From contig CAZMSZ010000363.1 of the NCBI GenBank assembly GCA_964569055.1, forward strand, positions 1 through 7,527: a stretch of 7,527 bases of DNA, in the 5' to 3' direction. Below the pieces are notes generated by a model, which did not search any database, was not told the origin of the DNA, and worked only from the letters and a program-made list of their open reading frames with translations. Position 1 is the first letter of the stretch, and every line of letters starts with the position of its first letter. This document shows positions 5,845-7,527 of the stretch, one piece after another. Position numbers and translations under genes: made by a program. Source of the DNA: JAWLGW01 sp964569055 (GTDB taxonomy: Bacteria; Planctomycetota; J058).

Positions 5845-7113
5845 CTACATGAGCTCCTCTTCGGAGGTGAGCTCGACCTCCGCCGACTCGGGGTCGAGGT
5901 CGCCGATCAGCGGGATCAGCTCCTTGGCGGAGGCGAACCGCCGGCTGAGGTCGAACCGGACGTAGCGCGCCTTGCGGTGCTGCGAGTCGATGATCAGGTG
6001 GCGATCGTTGGGCGACTTCCAGCCCCGGCGGGTCGGGGTGTGGCCGCACACCATGACGTCGCACTCGAGCTGATCGGCGAAGGCGTCGGCCGTCTCGGGG
6101 GCGTAGTCGCGCCCGTTCACCAGCGCCGCGATCGGCCGCTCGCCGGCGATCGGGCGCTCGGCGGCCTCGTCGGTCAGGTAGTCACGGCTGACGCTCGGGA
6201 TGAACGGGCGCTTGGGCGTCGAGTGGGCCATGTAGACCCCGTTGGGCGCCAGGATCGCCACCGGCATGTCGGCGATGAACTCGCGGTAGGCGGCGAGCAC
6301 GTCCTCGTGGCGATCGCGGTACATGTAGGCCAGGCCGCGGCGCAGGTAGCGGTTGAGGTACTTGCCGCCCTTCACCAGCTCGCGGTCGAGGTGGACGGCG
6401 AGGTCGTGGTTGCCGAGCAGGTAGTAGACGCGCCCGGGGTAGCGGGCCTGCAGCGCGAGGGCCTCCAGGATCGCCACGAAGGACAGGTCGCGGTTGTCCG
6501 CCGTGATCAGCCGGGAGTGCACGATCTCCTGCACGACCAGGAACCGCTCGGGGTGCCCGTCGAGGTCGGCCGCCGCCTCGAACCGCTTGAGGTTGTCGAC
6601 GTTGCCGTGCAGGTCCCCCGTGAGCCATACCTCGCCCTGGGCCGGCAGCAGGACCGCCCGCCCGCGCACCTTGGGGTCGCTGGCGCGGGCCTTGGTCGCC
6701 GCGCGGATCAGCTCGATCGCGCGCTCGGCCTCGTTCGACTCGCGCGCGCTCGAGGCCGCCCGCGCCAGCCGCCGGATCTCGTCGAGGGCCTCCCCCCCGT
6801 CGGGGTGGCGCACCTCACCGGCCACCCGCAGGGCCTCGGCCGCGTAGTCGCCCCCATGGGCGAGGTTGTAGCTGCGGGCGATCTCGAGCGCCTTGGCGAA
6901 GCGAGCCCGCTTGATCAGCTCGAGGAACAGCCCGGTGGCCGCCTCGGTCACGCAGTCGTCGCCGAGCTTGAACTCCTTGGCGCACTTGAGCGCGATGTCC
7001 GGCCGCCCCGCCGCGAGGTCCGCGCGGAACGCCCGCAAGCCCACGTCGTGAGCCGCCTGGCGACCGAGCCGCATCTGCTTGACGATGCGCTTGGCGTTCT
7101 CGTACTCGCTCAC
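5845..7113 (-). CDS. Calcineurin-like metallophosphoesterase (PPP-like) with helical N-terminal extension
   Basis: A 422-residue predicted soluble phosphoesterase with a two-metal active site. Residues 1-150 are helix-rich and charged, perhaps an alpha-solenoid (GLRAFRADLAAGRPDIALKCAKEF, ARFAKALEIARSYNLA), of unknown role. The catalytic domain follows: GDLHGN (166-171), GNHD (234-237), AHSTP with His297, and CGHTPTRRGW (356-365) with His358. These match the PPP-type motifs GDxHG, GNHE and GH. The middle motif, normally GDxVDRG, is at 195-201 QEIVHSR, with Glu196 in place of the bridging Asp. The C-terminus is acidic (ESAEVELTSEEELM). Substrates could be phosphoproteins or small molecules such as dinucleoside polyphosphates; the sequence does not decide. 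GTG at 7113 fits a -10-like box six bases upstream and no Shine-Dalgarno site is seen. OsmC follows 103 bases downstream on the same strand. Confidence 0.88.
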   Translation of the reverse strand: MSEYENAKRIVKQMRLGRQAAHDVGLRAFRADLAAGRPDIALKCAKEFKLGDDCVTEAATGLFLELIKRARFAKALEIARSYNLAHGGDYAAEALRVAGEVRHPDGGEALDEIRRLARAASSARESNEAERAIELIRAATKARASDPKVRGRAVLLPAQGEVWLTGDLHGNVDNLKRFEAAADLDGHPERFLVVQEIVHSRLITADNRDLSFVAILEALALQARYPGRVYYLLGNHDLAVHLDRELVKGGKYLNRYLRRGLAYMYRDRHEDVLAAYREFIADMPVAILAPNGVYMAHSTPKRPFIPSVSRDYLTDEAAERPIAGERPIAALVNGRDYAPETADAFADQLECDVMVCGHTPTRRGWKSPNDRHLIIDSQHRKARYVRFDLSRRFASAKELIPLIGDLDPESAEVELTSEEELM

Positions 7114-7119
7114 GACCCC

Positions 7120-7125
7120 ACTCTA
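7120..7125 (-). promoter_or_regulatory. Candidate -10 box (TAGAGT) for a leaderless phosphoesterase transcript
   Basis: On the minus strand TAGAGT lies six bases before the GTG start at 7113. There is no Shine-Dalgarno site. The region where a -35 box would sit is occupied by the tandem 18-bp repeats. Confidence 0.5.
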
Positions 7126-7126
7126 C

Positions 7127-7162
7127 GGGATTCCTCGGCTGCTTGGGATTCCTCGGCTGCTT
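7127..7162. repeat. Two perfect tandem 18-bp repeats next to the phosphoesterase promoter
   Basis: GGGATTCCTCGGCTGCTT occurs at 7127-7144 and again, identically, at 7145-7162. A further GGG at 7163-7165 begins a third unit that is not continued. The array starts one base from the -10-like box, so it covers the likely RNA polymerase contact zone. It could be operator sites or a simple slippage product. Confidence 0.9.
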
Positions 7163-7208
7163 GGGTGTGAGGAGCCAGGTGTTGGGGAGGGCGCCGAGGA
7201 ATCCCAAG
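7142..7208. repeat. 16-bp perfect inverted repeat involving the 18-bp unit
   Basis: CTTGGGATTCCTCGGC (7142-7157) is the exact inverse of GCCGAGGAATCCCAAG (7193-7208), with 35 bases between. The right arm can also pair over 13 bases with the first tandem unit (7127-7139). As RNA on either strand this would form a long stem. It lies upstream of the predicted phosphoesterase start site, so it is not in that mRNA if the leaderless model holds. Confidence 0.85.
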
Positions 7209-7228
7209 AAGGCGGGGTCCGGTGGGGA

Positions 7229-7464
7229 GCCACTCCTTGCGACGGAACGTGTGTGCTGTCGCTCGAACACCCACGCCTGGGCAGATCCACCGAGGAAGTT
7301 CGGCGGGGCGGGGCTCGGGACGGGGCCACTCCTTGCGACGGGAAGTGTGTGCTGTCGCTCGAACACCCACGCCTCGCGGAACGCCGCGAACTTCGATCGG
7401 GCGGGGCTCGGGTCAGTGCCCCTCCTCGCGGAAGACGTGTGCTGTCGCTCGGACCGCCACGCCT
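7229..7464. repeat. Three-copy direct repeat with a 96/90-base period
   Basis: A unit beginning GCCACTCCTTGCGACGG and ending AACACCCACGCCT occurs at 7229-7278 and 7325-7374 with 48 of 50 bases identical, and in diverged form at 7418-7464. The core GTGTGCTGTCGCTCG is identical in all three (7251, 7347, 7437). A GGCGGGG-rich lead-in precedes each copy, so the full period is 96 then 90 bases. Both differences between copies 1 and 2 would change amino acids if the minus strand were coding, which argues against selection on protein. It may belong to a dispersed intergenic repeat family. Confidence 0.85.
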
Positions 7465-7475
7465 GGACCGGAGAC

Positions 7476-7527
7476 TCGGAATCGGAATCGGAATCGGAAT
7501 CGGAATCGGAATCGGAATCGGAATCGG
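7476..7527. repeat. TCGGAA hexamer tract, cut by the window edge
   Basis: TCGGAA is repeated eight times without error from 7476 and continues as TCGG to the last base. No frame contains a stop. It would read Ser-Glu on the + strand or Asp-Ser on the - strand, so it could be a low-complexity linker of a gene to the right, or an intergenic microsatellite. Confidence 0.95.

Larger units (their letters stand above)
7114..7527. other. Repeat-rich non-coding region upstream of the phosphoesterase
   Basis: This 414-base stretch has no protein gene I can support. It holds a -10-like box, tandem and inverted 18-bp repeats, three copies of a longer repeat and a hexamer tract, each listed separately. 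Several frames are open on both strands, but this is expected from GC content and repeat lengths divisible by three. One minus-strand frame stays open from the window edge into the phosphoesterase gene, and reads Asp-Ser repeats then three AW(V/R)(F/S)ERQHT copies. It matches no family I know and would overlap the phosphoesterase by about 300 bases in another frame. Confidence 0.7.

Noticed and set aside
3483..5852. Open frame of 789 codons on the + strand, antisense to the kinase-FGE and osmC genes
   Set aside because: It is Arg/His/Ala/Gly-rich with no family motif, while the opposite strand encodes clear kinase, FGE and OsmC motifs. Such long antisense frames are common at this GC content.
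5440..7170. Open frame of 576 codons on the + strand, antisense to the phosphoesterase
   Set aside because: No recognisable domain, and the minus strand carries intact phosphoesterase motifs over the same span.
7248..7275. Conserved RNA hairpin in the three-copy repeat core
   Set aside because: Copy 1 can form a weak stem with a 2-base bulge and a 12-base loop, but copies 2 and 3 do not keep the pairs and show no compensating changes.
7110..7370. Minus-strand frame of 86 codons whose stop overlaps the phosphoesterase start as GTGA, suggesting translational coupling
   Set aside because: It consists of the repeats translated in one frame (GVRATAHT...RRKEW twice), has no family match, has no Shine-Dalgarno site that I can see, and the third repeat copy falls in another frame.
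7229..7464. CRISPR array
   Set aside because: The repeats are too long and uneven (47-50 bases, copies diverged), spacers share sequence with each other, and no cas gene is present.
6815..7527. Minus-strand frame open from the window edge, with Asp-Ser repeats and three in-frame ERQHT copies
   Set aside because: All repeat lengths (6, 18, 90, 96) are divisible by three, which is suggestive. But the two changes between the closest copies are both amino-acid changing, and the frame would overlap the phosphoesterase gene by about 300 bases. Sequence to the right could revive it.

Overview
This window is very GC-rich DNA, about 72% by eye. It carries seven protein genes and a repeat-filled non-coding end. 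The gene types suggest a large-genome bacterium of the Planctomycetota or Myxococcota: two Hanks-type Ser/Thr kinases, one with an extracytoplasmic FGE-sulfatase-like domain and one with an FHA-like head, plus a PPP-like phosphatase. I cannot decide between the two phyla from the sequence alone.

Layout, + strand (1-3008). An unrecognised membrane-anchored protein (34-639, possibly continuing left of the window) is followed by a YchJ-family SEC-C zinc protein (687-1094), a stand-alone NAD(P)HX epimerase (1112-1819), and an FHA-like/Ser-Thr kinase fusion (1836-3008). Spacing is tight (47, 17 and 16 bases). Start signals suggest that ychJ and the kinase have their own promoters, while the epimerase is translated from a strong Shine-Dalgarno site on the ychJ transcript.

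Layout, - strand (7113-3012). Reading leftwards come a calcineurin-like phosphoesterase with a helical N-terminal extension (7113-5845), an OsmC-family protein (5741-5172), and a membrane kinase whose outer half is an FGE-sulfatase fold without the catalytic cysteines (5123-3012). The two kinases meet tail to tail with three bases between their stop codons.

Right end (7114-7527). No convincing gene is seen. It holds two tandem 18-bp repeats with a third inverted copy, three copies of a roughly 90-96-bp repeat, and a TCGGAA hexamer tract running off the window.

The most useful cross-cutting observation concerns starts. Four genes without a Shine-Dalgarno site (ychJ, both kinases, the phosphoesterase) each have a TANNNT hexamer 6-8 bases before the start codon, where a -10 box would give a leaderless mRNA. 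The two genes with a strong Shine-Dalgarno site (the epimerase and osmC) do not. Functionally the window mixes protein phosphorylation (two kinases, one candidate phosphatase) with metabolite repair and peroxide or thiol defence. Any link between these jobs is inference from proximity only. I found no clear evidence of a wholly new system.
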